The notes: a model not told the origin generated them from the sequence alone. Positions 1 through 10,611 are shown, counted from the stretch's first letter. The stretch is 64,000 bases of DNA from CBDCWT01 sp965223305 (GCA_965223305.1 CBDCWT010000003.1:78148-142147), one strand, 5' to 3'. Numbers and translations are program-made.

Positions 1-1
1 G

Positions 2-1003
2 AGCGAGAAAGGCGACATGGTAATGCGGTATCCGTGCCTACCGGACACGACACTAGCGACCGTACTGAGGAAGGCCAGCTATCCCTATCCAATCGACTTC
101 AAGAGGTCCGGGATCCGCATTCATCGTCAAAGTGGTCCGCACTCGATTACGATCGACGTTGATCCAGCGGCAATCAACGGGTCAGACGCATCGAACCCAC
201 GGCTGAATCCAGGAGACCGGGTTGTAATCGGCACACCGCACAAGGCATTGGGCGCCAGTTCCGCTCCTATGTTGCCAACTGCGACACACAAGCCACTGCC
301 TGTACCGGTCGTGTCCGAGGGCAGCCAAGATGCAGATCCGATGGCAGCAGGATACTATTCGGCCGAGTCAAGAGACGAGACGCCAACCGACCGTATTCGC
401 CGACCACATGTGCCTGAAACCGGTCATTCGTCGTTGGCCACGATCGCGCCAGACAAATGGATCATGTTGAGATTCCAACTACTTGAACTGCAGCGTGCCA
501 AGATGCGGAAAATCGGGTTGGATTTTCATCGAACCCCACCATTCGGTTTCATCAAAACGCTCCGGGCACACGATTTGGTCCGTACTGTCGTTGAGCCAAC
601 GGTGGCGACGGCCAGCGGTAGATCGGCCGTGTTTCAAACTGGTAGCGAGACGCCCATTGTCGTGCCGCAACCGGGTGGAAGAGTTTCGGTTGAGTATCGT
701 CGGATCGGCACTCGAATTGAATGTTTGCCCACGGTGCAAAGCAGCGGTCGGATCCGCCTTGACATCCGCACTTCGATCATCGACCTTCATCCGAAAAAGA
801 CCGTCAAGATCGGCGACGAAACGTACCCAGCCCTGCGCACTCGAGAAGCTGAGTCGACAGTGGAAGTCGCAGCCGGAGAGACATTGGTCATGAGCCAGAT
901 CATTGGGGCTGGGGAGGATAAACCTGGAAACGAGTCCAAAAAGGGCGAAGCGGACTTGATCCTGACAGCAACAGCCGAGTTCATCAGCCCGCTGACTCGC
1001 TAG
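2..1003 (+). CDS. secretin-like protein (5' end outside window)
   Basis: The frame is open to the left edge, so the first ATG at 17 may be internal and the protein is probably N-terminally incomplete. The last ~120 residues resemble the C-terminal secretin homology domain of type II/III secretion and pilus secretins: a FQTGSETPIVVP stretch, then VEYRRIGTRIECLPTV, alternating beta strands, and a VAAGETLVMSQIIG motif matching the 'v.sGet.vlgGL' region of the family. An upstream LNPGDRVVIG stretch resembles export-protein N-domains. No signal peptide is visible in the part seen. Family assignment rests on motif recall. Planctomycetes often carry such secretin-like proteins apart from complete secretion operons, so a role in outer-membrane export is inference. 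Confidence 0.7.
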   Translation, partial: SEKGDMVMRYPCLPDTTLATVLRKASYPYPIDFKRSGIRIHRQSGPHSITIDVDPAAINGSDASNPRLNPGDRVVIGTPHKALGASSAPMLPTATHKPLPVPVVSEGSQDADPMAAGYYSAESRDETPTDRIRRPHVPETGHSSLATIAPDKWIMLRFQLLELQRAKMRKIGLDFHRTPPFGFIKTLRAHDLVRTVVEPTVATASGRSAVFQTGSETPIVVPQPGGRVSVEYRRIGTRIECLPTVQSSGRIRLDIRTSIIDLHPKKTVKIGDETYPALRTREAESTVEVAAGETLVMSQIIGAGEDKPGNESKKGEADLILTATAEFISPLTR

Positions 1004-1171
1004 GTTTTGCTTCCAGAGCTCAACTCTGTAGCCGGCCTGGTGATCGAAGAACACCAGAAGTGCGACTGGAACAGCATTCGGCAATTGTCATTGCTTTCCG
1101 GCGCGTCCATCTCGTCTGGACGATACTGACGAAAAGCGTTGGCGTTTCTGTCACCTTGAAGTCGCACCGGA

Positions 1172-1255
1172 CGATTCCACCCGGGGCGCGAAGGGTGATT
1201 TGTTAACTCGCACGAACGTGCGTGAACCGCGCGGGTTGGTGCGGCGACGTCGGTT
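1172..1255 (+). repeat. dispersed intergenic repeat, copy 1
   Basis: An ~84-bp intergenic segment begins GATTCCACCCG and contains TCGCACGAACGTGC and TTGGTGCGGCG. It aligns by eye with segments at 6106-6190 (same strand) and 42257-42340 (opposite strand). It lies between the secretin-like gene and the converging end of the kinase gene. Function unknown. Confidence 0.55.
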
Positions 1256-1276
1256 GACTCGCAAAATTGAGGAGTG

Positions 1277-4200
1277 TCAATCAAGGAGTTGCTCGATCCG
1301 TTTGACAATCTGGATCTCGTCTCCTGGGTCATAGCCAATCACGTAGTCCACAATCTTGCCTTGGCGATCAACCCAAAAGGAAGTTGGATAGGCCCCGACT
1401 CCGTACTTCTCACGGGCGACTTGACTTCCATTTAGAACGATCGGATGTCTGAGCTGCTCCTTCTGGACATATTCGGCGACGGCTTTTTCTGCGTCGTCGT
1501 AGGCGTTGACAGCGATCACAGTGAATCCTCTGTCGCTGTACTCCTGAAATGCTGCCGAGAGATGTGGGGCTTCGAAACGACACGGACCACAAGCCAATCC
1601 CCAGAAGGTGATGAGGGCGGCACGGTTTCGTATGTGTTCGGCAATGCTGATTGGCTCGCCGCTCAAGTCGTCGAGTGTAAACGGAGGCGGTCGCTTGCCA
1701 ATCAGAGTTTCGGGAGATCCACCCTGCGGCGAGTGTGAAACTCGAGCCCCACCGAAACCAAGTCTTCTAGCCAAGACCATGCCGCCAGACTGCGAGCTGG
1801 GGTTCGCGAAAGCGTCCGCAGACTCGGTGCCAGCCGCTGTGCTCGAAATGCGGAATAGTATCGATTCCTTCGCTTCTGGTTGCAGTCGATCGACTACGCG
1901 AATGATGGATTGCACAGTCGAGGCCGCCAAGCCATCGCGTCGTCCATCAAATGGTCGCCGAATATCCACAACACAGTCCGCGTTGTCCGTTAAGAACCGA
2001 GAGAACGTTGTTCGAACCGGATAAGCTCGAACGTAGCCGTCCACCATCGTTGGTTCATCATCACTGACTCCGCTTTCGCCAAGTTTGTATGCAAGATTCC
2101 TCTTTTCTCGCCAACCTTCTCCGGCGTACTGTTGTCCCCACGTCACATTGGCAAAACCAGCTTCACCACAGAGTTTCTTAACGGTTGCCTCCAGTTGCTT
2201 TTCGGCCTCCGGCAACCGCTCCCAATTCTCGTAGCGAACGTAGACGACTATTCTCTCATTGCTTGTTTTGGCGAGATTCTTCAAGTCTCTCCGCAAAGCA
2301 TCTTCGTTTAGCAGATCCAGGTTTAGTTTTCCGTTTTCGATAACACCGTTCGCAAAGACCATTGCGTAGGCAGTCACGCCGGCCTGGAGAAAGGAACGAT
2401 GAAGACTGGTTGACACCGGGAAAGCCACGTGATTCGCCGAGGTGGAACGAGTTCGCTCGCCAGCAGCCTCTTGTTCTACAGAAGGACCATCGGATCGTCG
2501 CGAGATGGTAAAGTTGAGATCCTCGATGTCGGCCTGTCCGCTGCCAACTTCCAGATGCTTTACGATCTGTGGGTCCGGATACTCGAATCCATCCGGCAGG
2601 GCATTGAAATAAAGACGGGCCGCTCCGGTCGGGAGACGAAATTGATAATGCCCGCTGCCATCGGTCAGGTCATGTGAGAGACCGGCGTCACTCCGGTTGT
2701 CGGAGATCGCCGAGAAGGCGGCGCCTTCTACCGGCTGGCCATCCTGATCCAGAACTCGTCCACTTACCAACACGCCTCTTTCCATCTCAAGAGTTAGATT
2801 GCGGGGATTTCCCACAACCGTGTGGAGGTCCTCTATCGGCCGGAAAGTCCAAAGCTTCTTGGGGTCTTCGATCGAAAAGACGAACTGCGCCTCGGGCAGA
2901 CCACGAATGAGGAACTTTCCCGTCTGATCGGTGACAGCCCGAAGCGTTGAGAGGTAAGCACCTGATGTGCGGCGGGCGGAAACTTCCATGCCGACACTCG
3001 GACTGCCGTCCGGCAAAGTAACTCGCCCAGAAAGAATGCACTCCCTTTCGATGGTCAGCTTGATCGGTTGCCCGGCAAACGAATCCTTATCGTTCCTCCA
3101 TTGAGTTTCGGCAAGTCGGTCACCCTTGGTAATCAGGTAAAGACGCCCGCGAACTGGGATGTCGTCGAACCTGAACGTACCGCGCGCATCGGGTCGACGC
3201 TCGAATACTTCGGGAAGTGCTGAGTCAAGACCTGGAAAACGCTCTTCCCGTGGAAAAGACTCAAACTCCATTGGGCTCCGGCCCACGACTACATGCAGAG
3301 TTCGTATCTGTACCGTCACGTCGCTGGGGTCAAATCCGTCTGGTACACTTACCAGCCCTGCTACTGATCGCGAAGCCTGAAGTTGCACACGAAACTTGGG
3401 GTTGATGGGCTCGCTATTCTTCCACTTCGCAGAGCGTGCAACTCCTACGAGACGCCCCGGAACACGAGCATACACCCAGCGATCGAAGGTACGCAATTTG
3501 CTGTCGATAAACTCTTCGCGGCAGTCGACCTTGCCTTGCTCATCAGAGATGAACGGCCCAAAGTGGATGTAGCGTCCGTCCGTGCCATCGCTCCGCTGAA
3601 ACAAGTGAACCTCAGCTCCTGTTACAGGTATGCCTTGGGCGTCCACACAGAACATGTCAAACGTGTCAGGTCCGGCATCCGATAATGCCTGGCCGGTGAC
3701 TCCATTCGGCGACGATTTAAGCGCCGACGCAAGGAACCGCGCGACTCTTGTGACGCCTGTTGACTCTGCGGCAACAACTCCGAGTAGCAACATCGCCCCT
3801 CCGAGTAGGATGGCTCGTCCCAATTGCGACCTGGCAATTCCGGTTGGGCGTTGCTTCACGTCTCTCACCGCAGCACCGCGAACATCGCCGGCGAAGCCGG
3901 TTGTTGGCCGTTGAGCACGTGACAATTGGTCCGCCAACATACTTTCAACCTCGCCTGCCGACTGCGGACGATTCGCCGGATCTTTCTCGTGAAGGAGGGC
4001 GACGACGTCCTCTAGCGCCTGAGGGATTTCAGGGTTTAACTCGCGGATTGATCGGGGATTCTTGTCGCAAACGGACCTTAGCGTGGCCACTGTGCTGTGC
4101 TCCCGAAAAGGCGGGTAGCCGGTGCACATCGTGTACATCACGCTTCCAAGGCTGAACAAGTCGGCGCGGTGGTCCACGGGATCACCGCTTGCCTGTTCCG

Positions 4201-5059
4201 GCGCCATGTATTGTGGGGTGCCGGCGATCACTTCGCCGTGTGTGACACTCGAATCATCTACCGCGCGGGCAAGTCCAAAGTCGGTGATCTTGACGCGTTC
4301 GATGCCGTTTTCCAACAGAATATTCGATGGTGTTATATCGCGATGGACTAGTCCTTGATGATGTGCGGCGGAAAGCCCGCCCGCAATCTGTTGCGCGATA
4401 CGCAGAATCTCTTTCACTTCAAGCGGCCCATTCCGGTCGATTTTTTCCTGCAGCGACATTCCGGACACAAATTGCATGACGAGGTAAGGCTCGTCGGCTG
4501 CGTCGTCCACTGCATGAATCGTTATCACGTGGTCATGAACAACCGCCGCAGCCGAACGCGCCTCGCGCACGAATCGTTTCCGCGCAGTTCCCTTCGAGGC
4601 AAGCGACGGTGAGAGGACTTTGACCGCGACGATGCGGTCGAGGGAGGTGTCCAAAGCCTTGAACACAGTCCCCATCCCACCACGTCCAATAACGCCAGTG
4701 ATCTCGTATGGCCCGAGAGAGCCCAGGCTATCGGCGCTCTTGCTTGGTGCAAACTGCCGAAGGTACTCTGTGTCGCTGAGTTGCTGGGTGAGCGATTCAG
4801 AGTCAGTGCATTCGCGTCGATGCAGCTTGATCATTGCCTCCTTTAGGGCTTGCTCACGTGCCTCGAGTAGCAATTCCGCGCCGGTTGCGCCTCGCGGACA
4901 GAGTTCCTCGCGGGCAGGCGCTAGCTGTTCCACCGCCAGTTGACACTTTGTGCAATGTTCGATGTGCCGGACGACGTCTTTCTCTTCAGTGTCTGACAGC
5001 CTGCCATCAATCAAGTCTTTCAGGCTTGGCATTCCAGGGCACCCATCTCGACTGACCAT
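1277..5059 (-). CDS. receptor-type Ser/Thr kinase with C-terminal thioredoxin-like domain
   Basis: Start chosen at ATG 5059, preceded by GGAG 7 nt upstream; a GTG lies at 5074. Order of domains (1260 residues): zinc-finger anti-sigma-like segment with HIEHCTKC near residues 32-39; Pkinase ~116-380 with GRGGMG glycine loop, VAVK lysine (~147), HRDITPSN catalytic loop, DFG and APEQ; one membrane helix ~416-432; several carboxypeptidase-regulatory-like beta domains; an uncharacterised ~200-residue region; and a TlpA/redoxin domain over the last ~140 residues with CGPC. The kinase should be cytoplasmic and the redoxin extracytoplasmic. The loop lysine usual in Ser/Thr kinases (HRDxK) is threonine here. 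The ECF sigma gene lies 60 bp upstream on the same strand, the usual planctomycete ECF-kinase pairing, so the two are probably co-transcribed and functionally linked. Confidence 0.88.
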   Translation of the reverse strand: MVSRDGCPGMPSLKDLIDGRLSDTEEKDVVRHIEHCTKCQLAVEQLAPAREELCPRGATGAELLLEAREQALKEAMIKLHRRECTDSESLTQQLSDTEYLRQFAPSKSADSLGSLGPYEITGVIGRGGMGTVFKALDTSLDRIVAVKVLSPSLASKGTARKRFVREARSAAAVVHDHVITIHAVDDAADEPYLVMQFVSGMSLQEKIDRNGPLEVKEILRIAQQIAGGLSAAHHQGLVHRDITPSNILLENGIERVKITDFGLARAVDDSSVTHGEVIAGTPQYMAPEQASGDPVDHRADLFSLGSVMYTMCTGYPPFREHSTVATLRSVCDKNPRSIRELNPEIPQALEDVVALLHEKDPANRPQSAGEVESMLADQLSRAQRPTTGFAGDVRGAAVRDVKQRPTGIARSQLGRAILLGGAMLLLGVVAAESTGVTRVARFLASALKSSPNGVTGQALSDAGPDTFDMFCVDAQGIPVTGAEVHLFQRSDGTDGRYIHFGPFISDEQGKVDCREEFIDSKLRTFDRWVYARVPGRLVGVARSAKWKNSEPINPKFRVQLQASRSVAGLVSVPDGFDPSDVTVQIRTLHVVVGRSPMEFESFPREERFPGLDSALPEVFERRPDARGTFRFDDIPVRGRLYLITKGDRLAETQWRNDKDSFAGQPIKLTIERECILSGRVTLPDGSPSVGMEVSARRTSGAYLSTLRAVTDQTGKFLIRGLPEAQFVFSIEDPKKLWTFRPIEDLHTVVGNPRNLTLEMERGVLVSGRVLDQDGQPVEGAAFSAISDNRSDAGLSHDLTDGSGHYQFRLPTGAARLYFNALPDGFEYPDPQIVKHLEVGSGQADIEDLNFTISRRSDGPSVEQEAAGERTRSTSANHVAFPVSTSLHRSFLQAGVTAYAMVFANGVIENGKLNLDLLNEDALRRDLKNLAKTSNERIVVYVRYENWERLPEAEKQLEATVKKLCGEAGFANVTWGQQYAGEGWREKRNLAYKLGESGVSDDEPTMVDGYVRAYPVRTTFSRFLTDNADCVVDIRRPFDGRRDGLAASTVQSIIRVVDRLQPEAKESILFRISSTAAGTESADAFANPSSQSGGMVLARRLGFGGARVSHSPQGGSPETLIGKRPPPFTLDDLSGEPISIAEHIRNRAALITFWGLACGPCRFEAPHLSAAFQEYSDRGFTVIAVNAYDDAEKAVAEYVQKEQLRHPIVLNGSQVAREKYGVGAYPTSFWVDRQGKIVDYVIGYDPGDEIQIVKRIEQLLD

Positions 5060-5121
5060 TGTTCGACTCCACACTGAAGTAAACGTAGTGGAAACGGCAG
5101 GCTCTCCTGCAAACTTCTATC

Positions 5122-5733
5122 TCACTCCGCTTGATCATTGTCCGGCGACCAGTCGGTTTCGGCGATCACTTCTTTGATGCGGGTCAAGATTCTGCTCTTG
5201 GCGACATAGATCGCTCCAGCGCTCACCCCGAGACTCTTCGCAACTTCCTTTACGCTCATCCCATCGACCGCCGTGCGCCAGAATGCCTCCCAGGTTTTCT
5301 CGGTGAAGTCACCACGGACTTCCTCGCAAGCCCAAGCGAACAATCGTTTGTGATACTCGTGGTCCCACTCCTCCTGATCCGTTGCCGCCGGAATTTGGTC
5401 GACGCGACCTTGGTGAAACGAGTTAGGAGTGTTGCTTGGATCTGCTTGCCCTCGACGAAGATGCTTGTACACTGCGTTTCGGGTTATCGTATGTAACCAA
5501 CCCCGAAACGAGCCGCGTCCCGGTTCGTACTTGTTGCGTTTCATGGCGTCGGCCACCGAGGCAAGCACTTCCTGTGTCAGGTCCGCTGCATCCGCATCCT
5601 GCAACCCTCGTTTACGTGCAAAACGATAGACCAGCGGTGCGTAGACCTCAACAAATGTGTGCCAGGCCTCGTGGTCCTCTGCGTCCTTCATCCGCAGCAG
5701 TAGGCTTAACCGCGTGATGGGAGCGTCAGACAT
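5122..5733 (-). CDS. ECF-type RNA polymerase sigma factor
   Basis: About 203 residues from ATG 5733 (a TTG is directly upstream). Region 2 is clear: YRFARKRGLQDADAADLTQE, then a GSFRGWLHTITRNAVYKHLRR promoter-melting/-10 segment. Region 4 is a helix-turn-helix, MSVKEVAKSLGVSAGAIYVA, followed by KSRILTRIKEVI. Length fits ECF factors. It is the first gene of a two-gene unit with the membrane kinase downstream. In planctomycetes such ECF factors are typically associated with kinases rather than classical anti-sigma factors. The kinase here also carries a zinc-finger anti-sigma-like N-terminus, which could bind this factor; that partner role is inference. Confidence 0.92.
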   Translation of the reverse strand: MSDAPITRLSLLLRMKDAEDHEAWHTFVEVYAPLVYRFARKRGLQDADAADLTQEVLASVADAMKRNKYEPGRGSFRGWLHTITRNAVYKHLRRGQADPSNTPNSFHQGRVDQIPAATDQEEWDHEYHKRLFAWACEEVRGDFTEKTWEAFWRTAVDGMSVKEVAKSLGVSAGAIYVAKSRILTRIKEVIAETDWSPDNDQAE

Positions 5734-7833
5734 CAAGGTTCTCTTTCAGCGTTCTGAATACTTGTCTATATCCAGCCAACAGAGAAATCTTACACGGACC
5801 TACCGCGAGATCTCAGAATTCTGCGATGTGTTGGTCCGCGGGCAGGTCGGAAGCTGTATCGCGATGCTTGACCTCGGGCACGATATGGTGGTGCACATGT
5901 TGATTCAGGCTACCGCTTCGGGCAGCTTCCAAATACACCGCGGCGCGGCTTGGGGGTCTCGCCCCCATTGTGGTGGACTCTCCGGCTCCTCGTTCAAACT
6001 TGCGCCCGGCGTCCTTTTTCCGGTGATGGTTAGCTCGCCCACTCGAAGTGCAGTCAACCTCGCGACACGCTGATCGATGTTCGGCCTGCGCTTGGGCGCA
6101 CGGATCGATTCCACCCGCTGCCCGAACGGCATTTTGCTAAGTCGCACGGATGTGCCCGAGCCGATGTGGTTCGTGCGGCGCAACTGGCGTCCCCATCTCG
6201 ACCGTGTGGAGCCTGAGAACCGCGATCGTAACCCGCTTCGGCGTTTCACTCCGAAGGCAGCAAGCCAAAGGTCGAAAGTGCATCGGCCCTCTGACCGATG
6301 CGGACTTGGGAACGAGCTGGTTGACCGAGGTTGATGTGACCGCCTGCACGAAGAAATCATCCAATCTGCGAGCGGTGGGACCGGCGCGTTCGTTGCCTGC
6401 GCTAGCAGTGGGTCGAAGACCCGCGCGTCTACTTCCCTGATTTCTCCTTCCACGCCGTCTACTTCCGTCTTCTTCGAGCCGACAGATCTATCTGTCTCGT
6501 GTCCTTCTACGTTTACTTCTCCCCCTTGCGACCTCGCGGCGCTCGACTTTTCTTCCGGACGACGCTACCGTGTTCTCTTCTGTTACGTTTCATCGCAACG
6601 CCCCTTGTTGCTGGAGCGGTTGCCCTTGCGATGCCGTGGAGAAGCTCGTCGCCTCATCTCCCCGCTTTGGATACACAGTGCGTCTGACTGGCCGGGCCGA
6701 GCACCGCATGCCAGCTGGCCACTCCAGGGTCTCTGATGAGTGTCGTCAGGCCACGACGTTGTCGGGCAACGGTGGTGTTGTGCATCGAGGGAGAATCGCC
6801 TATCGATCTGTGTACACACCGATCCGCCCGCCGAGCGCCGGTGACGGCCGCTTCGGCCGCATCCGATGGACGCAGGCAGTCACGGTGGAGGGACCAGCTC
6901 GCCCTTTGCAGGCCCTGCTGCGAAGTTGTCTGCGGTACGCGGTGACGCCTCACTCCTGACTCCTCGCTCTGCCACAGTGTCCTATGGTTAGCGCCCCAAT
7001 GGCGGGAGCTTCCATCCCCACTTGGGACCCGAGTCGAGCCAGCACTGCAGGTGCATGCGTGCCGTATGCGGCGACTCCGCCCGACTTCCCACGAACTATC
7101 GGTCCGCCGAACAAAGCGTCCCCTTTCCCTCGCTCGGCAACATTGCGTCAGCACCTTTCCTCCGCGAACTTCCATCGTGCCGAATTGCCTTACCGTCTGC
7201 GCTCAGCTGAGTACGTGGTCAAAGTGCGGGTCGCCTACGCGCTGAAACTGCGGGCGTCGAATCCGGCGGTCCCAAGCGGTGAAAAAGACCGCTGCGCTTA
7301 TCAAACGGTCAACTGAGCGGCGAAGGACTTTCGTCATTAAGCACGAACGCATTTCTTCGCAGGCCACCAAAACGCACCCGGACGTGATCAGTCGGACTAC
7401 GCGATTCACAGGCTTGATCTGCTGTCGGTGGAAAACACCGCTGTAAAATGGGACCAAGTCGGTCCCGCAGGTCCTGCAGTGGTCGATACACTTGTCGAGA
7501 GTTCCTGCGACCACGAACGCTTAGGATTCTTCTTTTCGTACGCTGTGCTATAAACTGACCGCGGTCGAGACATCTAGACATCTCCGCTTAATCTTGAGCG
7601 CGCCGAGGGCGCAAGGACCCTCGACCTCGTGTTGGGCATCCCCTTCTGCAGGACCGATCCTAATCTCGGTCAGGATCACAAGATTCAGCTGCAGACTTAC
7701 CACTCCACATACCAAGCAGCTAAAGCGCTCCAGCGCAGCCGAGCTCACTCACCCGATTGCTGTGGGATGGATGGCGGCGGCGGGAGCGAAACTAATAGAT
7801 GTCAACACGCTCCGCCCACATTCCCTCGCCCCG
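5734..7833. other. 2.1-kb gene-free region
   Basis: No reading frame here has the composition of a real protein; the open frames are arginine/serine-rich and overlap in several frames. It contains dispersed-repeat copy 2 (6106-6190) and a short palindrome, GACAGAT-CT-ATCTGTC, near 6478-6496. It ends at the 8-bp target duplication of the IS66 element. It may be decayed coding DNA, but I could not recognise a source. Confidence 0.5.
6106..6190 (+). repeat. dispersed intergenic repeat, copy 2
   Basis: Shares with copy 1 the blocks GATTCCACCCG, ATTTTG (ATTTG in copy 1), TAAxTCGCACG, GTGC, GAxCCG and GTGCGGCG in the same order and spacing. It continues into CAACTGGC, which matches AAACTGGC in the copies at 42257 and 44708. 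Confidence 0.55.
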
Positions 7834-7907
7834 CGCGCGGTGTAAGCGCCCGGCAGCGGCATGCGGGCTCGAGGGCGAGCCACGCGCAGGCGGACGTGCG
7901 GTGGCGG

Positions 7908-9031
7908 TTATTGTCGGGCCGCAGCCTTTCGGCGTTGGCGGGCCAAGATCCGCTGTCGAGCTCGCCGTGCACGCTTGGCATCCTGGCGGTCGACTTTCTC
8001 CGCGACACGCTGCTTGCGGATCGAGGTCGGATGCTTGCTGGCCCAACGATCGGGAAGCAAGTCGGCGAGAAACTCCCCCTGCAGTTTTGCCGGATCGTTC
8101 TGCGCGCCATCGGCTAGATGCTGGAGGATGTCGGTCAGATAGTCCTCGACGATCAGATTGTGGCGGTGAGCACTGCTGACAATGCTCATCAGCCGCAATC
8201 GGCTGGCCGCCGCCTGAGGATGGCCAAAGAAGAGCCAGTTACGGCGTCCGACTGCCAAGGGCCGGATCGCTCGTTCGGCCTGATTGTTGTCGAAGGGAAG
8301 TTCTCCGTCGGTTAGGTATCGCCGCAACACGTCCCATTGGTTGCGCATGTACCCAACGGCTTTTCCGAACGGGCTCCGTGGCAATGCCGCACGCTGCACA
8401 CGATCGCTGTCAAGCCACCGCTCAAGCGTTGTCCAAACAGGAACGGCCTCTCGCTGGCGAAGCTCGTAACGCTCTTGAGCGGTCTTCAGTTTGCCACGCT
8501 CCTCAATATCCCACAGTTGGCCATAGAGGGCGATTGCCTCGGCACACAGTTGGGGTTCATACGTTTCCGCCTTGACGAACTCACGACGTGCGTGCCAATT
8601 GCAACTGGCGTGCACAATCCGTCCGTCGGTACGCTTCTCGATGTGCGCGTACGCCTCATAAGCATCGGCGACAACCGTGCCTTGGAACGTAGCCAGCCAT
8701 AGATCGAGCGATGTATGCGAACGCGACAGTGACCAGTGAAAGTAGTCGTAAGGTGCTAAATCATCCGTCCCCGAAAAGAGCCAGGCGTAACTTGTTGCCG
8801 ATCCCGGTTCGTTCAATTCCTGAGGTTCACCGTCGGGCGGTTTTTTCTTGCGCCGCTTGTTGAGTTGCTCTTGTTGTTCTGCGTCTAGCGAATCACGCAG
8901 TAACACCAAAGCCGGTGTTTCGTCGACGTGGATAATCGATTGATCCATCAATCGCTGCCACATCAACTCGGATAGCGGATCAATCACCCGAGCGGAATGG
9001 TTCAGCAGATCGTTGATCGTGGAACGGCTAG
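7908..9031 (-). pseudogene. tnpC: IS66 tnpC, C-terminal part
   Basis: This is the C-terminal ~373 codons of the IS66 transposase, beginning at the junction residues SRSTINDLL. The DDE catalytic core is visible: HVDETP, VADAYEAY and NNQAERAIRP. It has no start of its own except fortuitous codons in the inserted element. Joining 7908-9027, one CTAG and 12046-12811 gives 1890 nt, exactly 630 codons with the stop, reading CGWFPSRSTIND across the junction. The break is therefore a clean insertion and not decay. Confidence 0.93.
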
Positions 9032-9111
9032 TTCGACTGTTGTACTTCTCTTGACGCAATTTAAGTAGTTTTCTATTAGCACCTTCTGTTGTTTGTGGCT
9101 ATGCCAGTTCG

Positions 9112-10584
9112 GTCGAGCAACCTTCCTTCTGTAAATTCTGTCGATCTCATTTTCGCGTTTTGTAAATAGTATGGAGCGGCTTCGCCGCCGTTTTCTTTTG
9201 CGTTCACGCAGACCGGGGGGCTCATTGCCGCCCCCCTGGACCCCCGCTAGCCTTTCTCTGTGTTCCGTTTTTGGGAGGCGTTGTTTGCATTGTCAAATAG
9301 ACTTTGCCAGTTTCCCAATCGTCGCTGGTCTCGCTGAGGATCGCGCTGACTAACCGCAGGAGCGACGCTTCGTTGGGAAACAGCGTTGCCACTCTGGTGC
9401 GACGTTTGATCTCCTGGTTTAGCCGCTCAAGCATGTTCGTCGTGCGAAGACGGCGGCGGTGAGAAGGTTCCAATTCGAACACCGTCAGACTTTCCGCAAC
9501 GTTGGTCTCGAGCCAACGGGATAGATCCGGCGCCGTCTCGGCGTACTTCTCGACCATCAACTTGAGGAGACGATCTGCTTCGTGACGATCCGCTGCGTTG
9601 AGCACGTTACGCAAGTCCTGGATGACTTCCGGACGCATGGTTATCTTGGGTACGTAGTTCAGAGCGTTCTGGAGGAGGTGAAACTGGCAGCGCTGCCAGG
9701 CCACGCCTGCGAAGCATGCCTTGCGAGCCTGCTTCAGCCCCGCGTGATCGTCGGAAACGATCAACTGAACACCGTGCAAGCCACGGTCGATCAGACTCTT
9801 CAAGAAGCTTCTCCAGTGAACCTCTGCTTCGGAAAGTGAGACGCTGACGCCCAGGATGCTGCGTTGACCGTTCTCCAAAATGCCGGTGGCGATCAGTACC
9901 GCGCAGTCACGTACGCTGCCTCCGTGGCGAACCTTCTCGTAGCGAGCATCGAGAATCACATACGGCACCGTTTCCAGTGGACGCTCCCGCCAGGCTTGCA
10001 GTTCTTCGTCCAGCAGCTCGGCGGCCCGACTGACCTGAGTACTACTGACCTCCAATCCACACAGCTCCTGAGTGATCTCCGCCACTTTCCTGGTCGATAC
10101 TCCCTGCACGTACATCTCCGCCACCGCTAATTTGAGCGCCCGCTCACTGCGTTCGCCCCGTTCCAATGTCGACGGATAGAACTCCACATCTCGGGTCTGA
10201 GGAACGTTAACGCGCAGTTGGCCGAGTCGGCTGTTGACCGTCTTGGACTTGTATCCATTGGCATATCCACGTCGCGCTTCGGTCCGCTGATACGGCATCG
10301 CGCCCAGGGCTTCCGCGCGCTCGAGTTTCATCGCCTCATTCATGAGAATCTCAATCGCGTGCCCCATTCCCTCAAAGCCATGTTCGCCGAGTAGTTGGAG
10401 CAGCTCTTCGAAACGAGTAGATTGATCGTCGTGGGCCATGTGGGTCTCCTTTCGCTAGAGTAGTGTCCTGCGAAAAGAAAGATCGACAGCGGCCCACGCT
10501 TTTTCAAGCCGCCTATCAGCGACGCTCCGAATCAATTAAGTTCGGCGCGCCACTGCGCTTTTACAGAAAGAATGTTACACCACC
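9112..10584 (-). mobile_element. IS256-family element inside the IS701 element
   Basis: A 1473-bp element. It is flanked by an exact 9-bp direct repeat GCCAGTTCG at 9103-9111 and 10585-10593. The ends are imperfect inverted repeats: left has GCAACCTTCCTTCTGTAAAT, right (reverse strand) has GTAACATTCTTTCTGTAAAA. It carries one transposase gene. It is the most recent insertion of the nest and looks intact. Confidence 0.88.
9222..10439 (-). CDS. IS256-family transposase
   Basis: 405 residues, normal for IS256 (Mutator-like) transposases. Start ATG 10439 has an AAAGGAG ribosome binding site just upstream. Recognisable features are ARRGYANGYKSKTV, the DDE residues in VILDARYEKVR, IVSDDHAGLKQA and MLERLNQEIKRRTR, and the CQFHLLQN signature. 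No stop or frameshift is seen, so this copy could be active. It catalyses cut-and-copy movement of its own element and has no relation to neighbouring cellular genes. Confidence 0.95.
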   Translation of the reverse strand: MAHDDQSTRFEELLQLLGEHGFEGMGHAIEILMNEAMKLERAEALGAMPYQRTEARRGYANGYKSKTVNSRLGQLRVNVPQTRDVEFYPSTLERGERSERALKLAVAEMYVQGVSTRKVAEITQELCGLEVSSTQVSRAAELLDEELQAWRERPLETVPYVILDARYEKVRHGGSVRDCAVLIATGILENGQRSILGVSVSLSEAEVHWRSFLKSLIDRGLHGVQLIVSDDHAGLKQARKACFAGVAWQRCQFHLLQNALNYVPKITMRPEVIQDLRNVLNAADRHEADRLLKLMVEKYAETAPDLSRWLETNVAESLTVFELEPSHRRRLRTTNMLERLNQEIKRRTRVATLFPNEASLLRLVSAILSETSDDWETGKVYLTMQTTPPKNGTQRKASGGPGGRQ

Positions 10585-10611
10585 GCCAGTTCGCATGGAA
10601 GGAGCAGTTGC

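Noticed and set aside
5900..7800. several 100-180-codon open frames
   Set aside because: They overlap each other on both strands, are Arg/Ser-rich and have no family motifs or ribosome sites.
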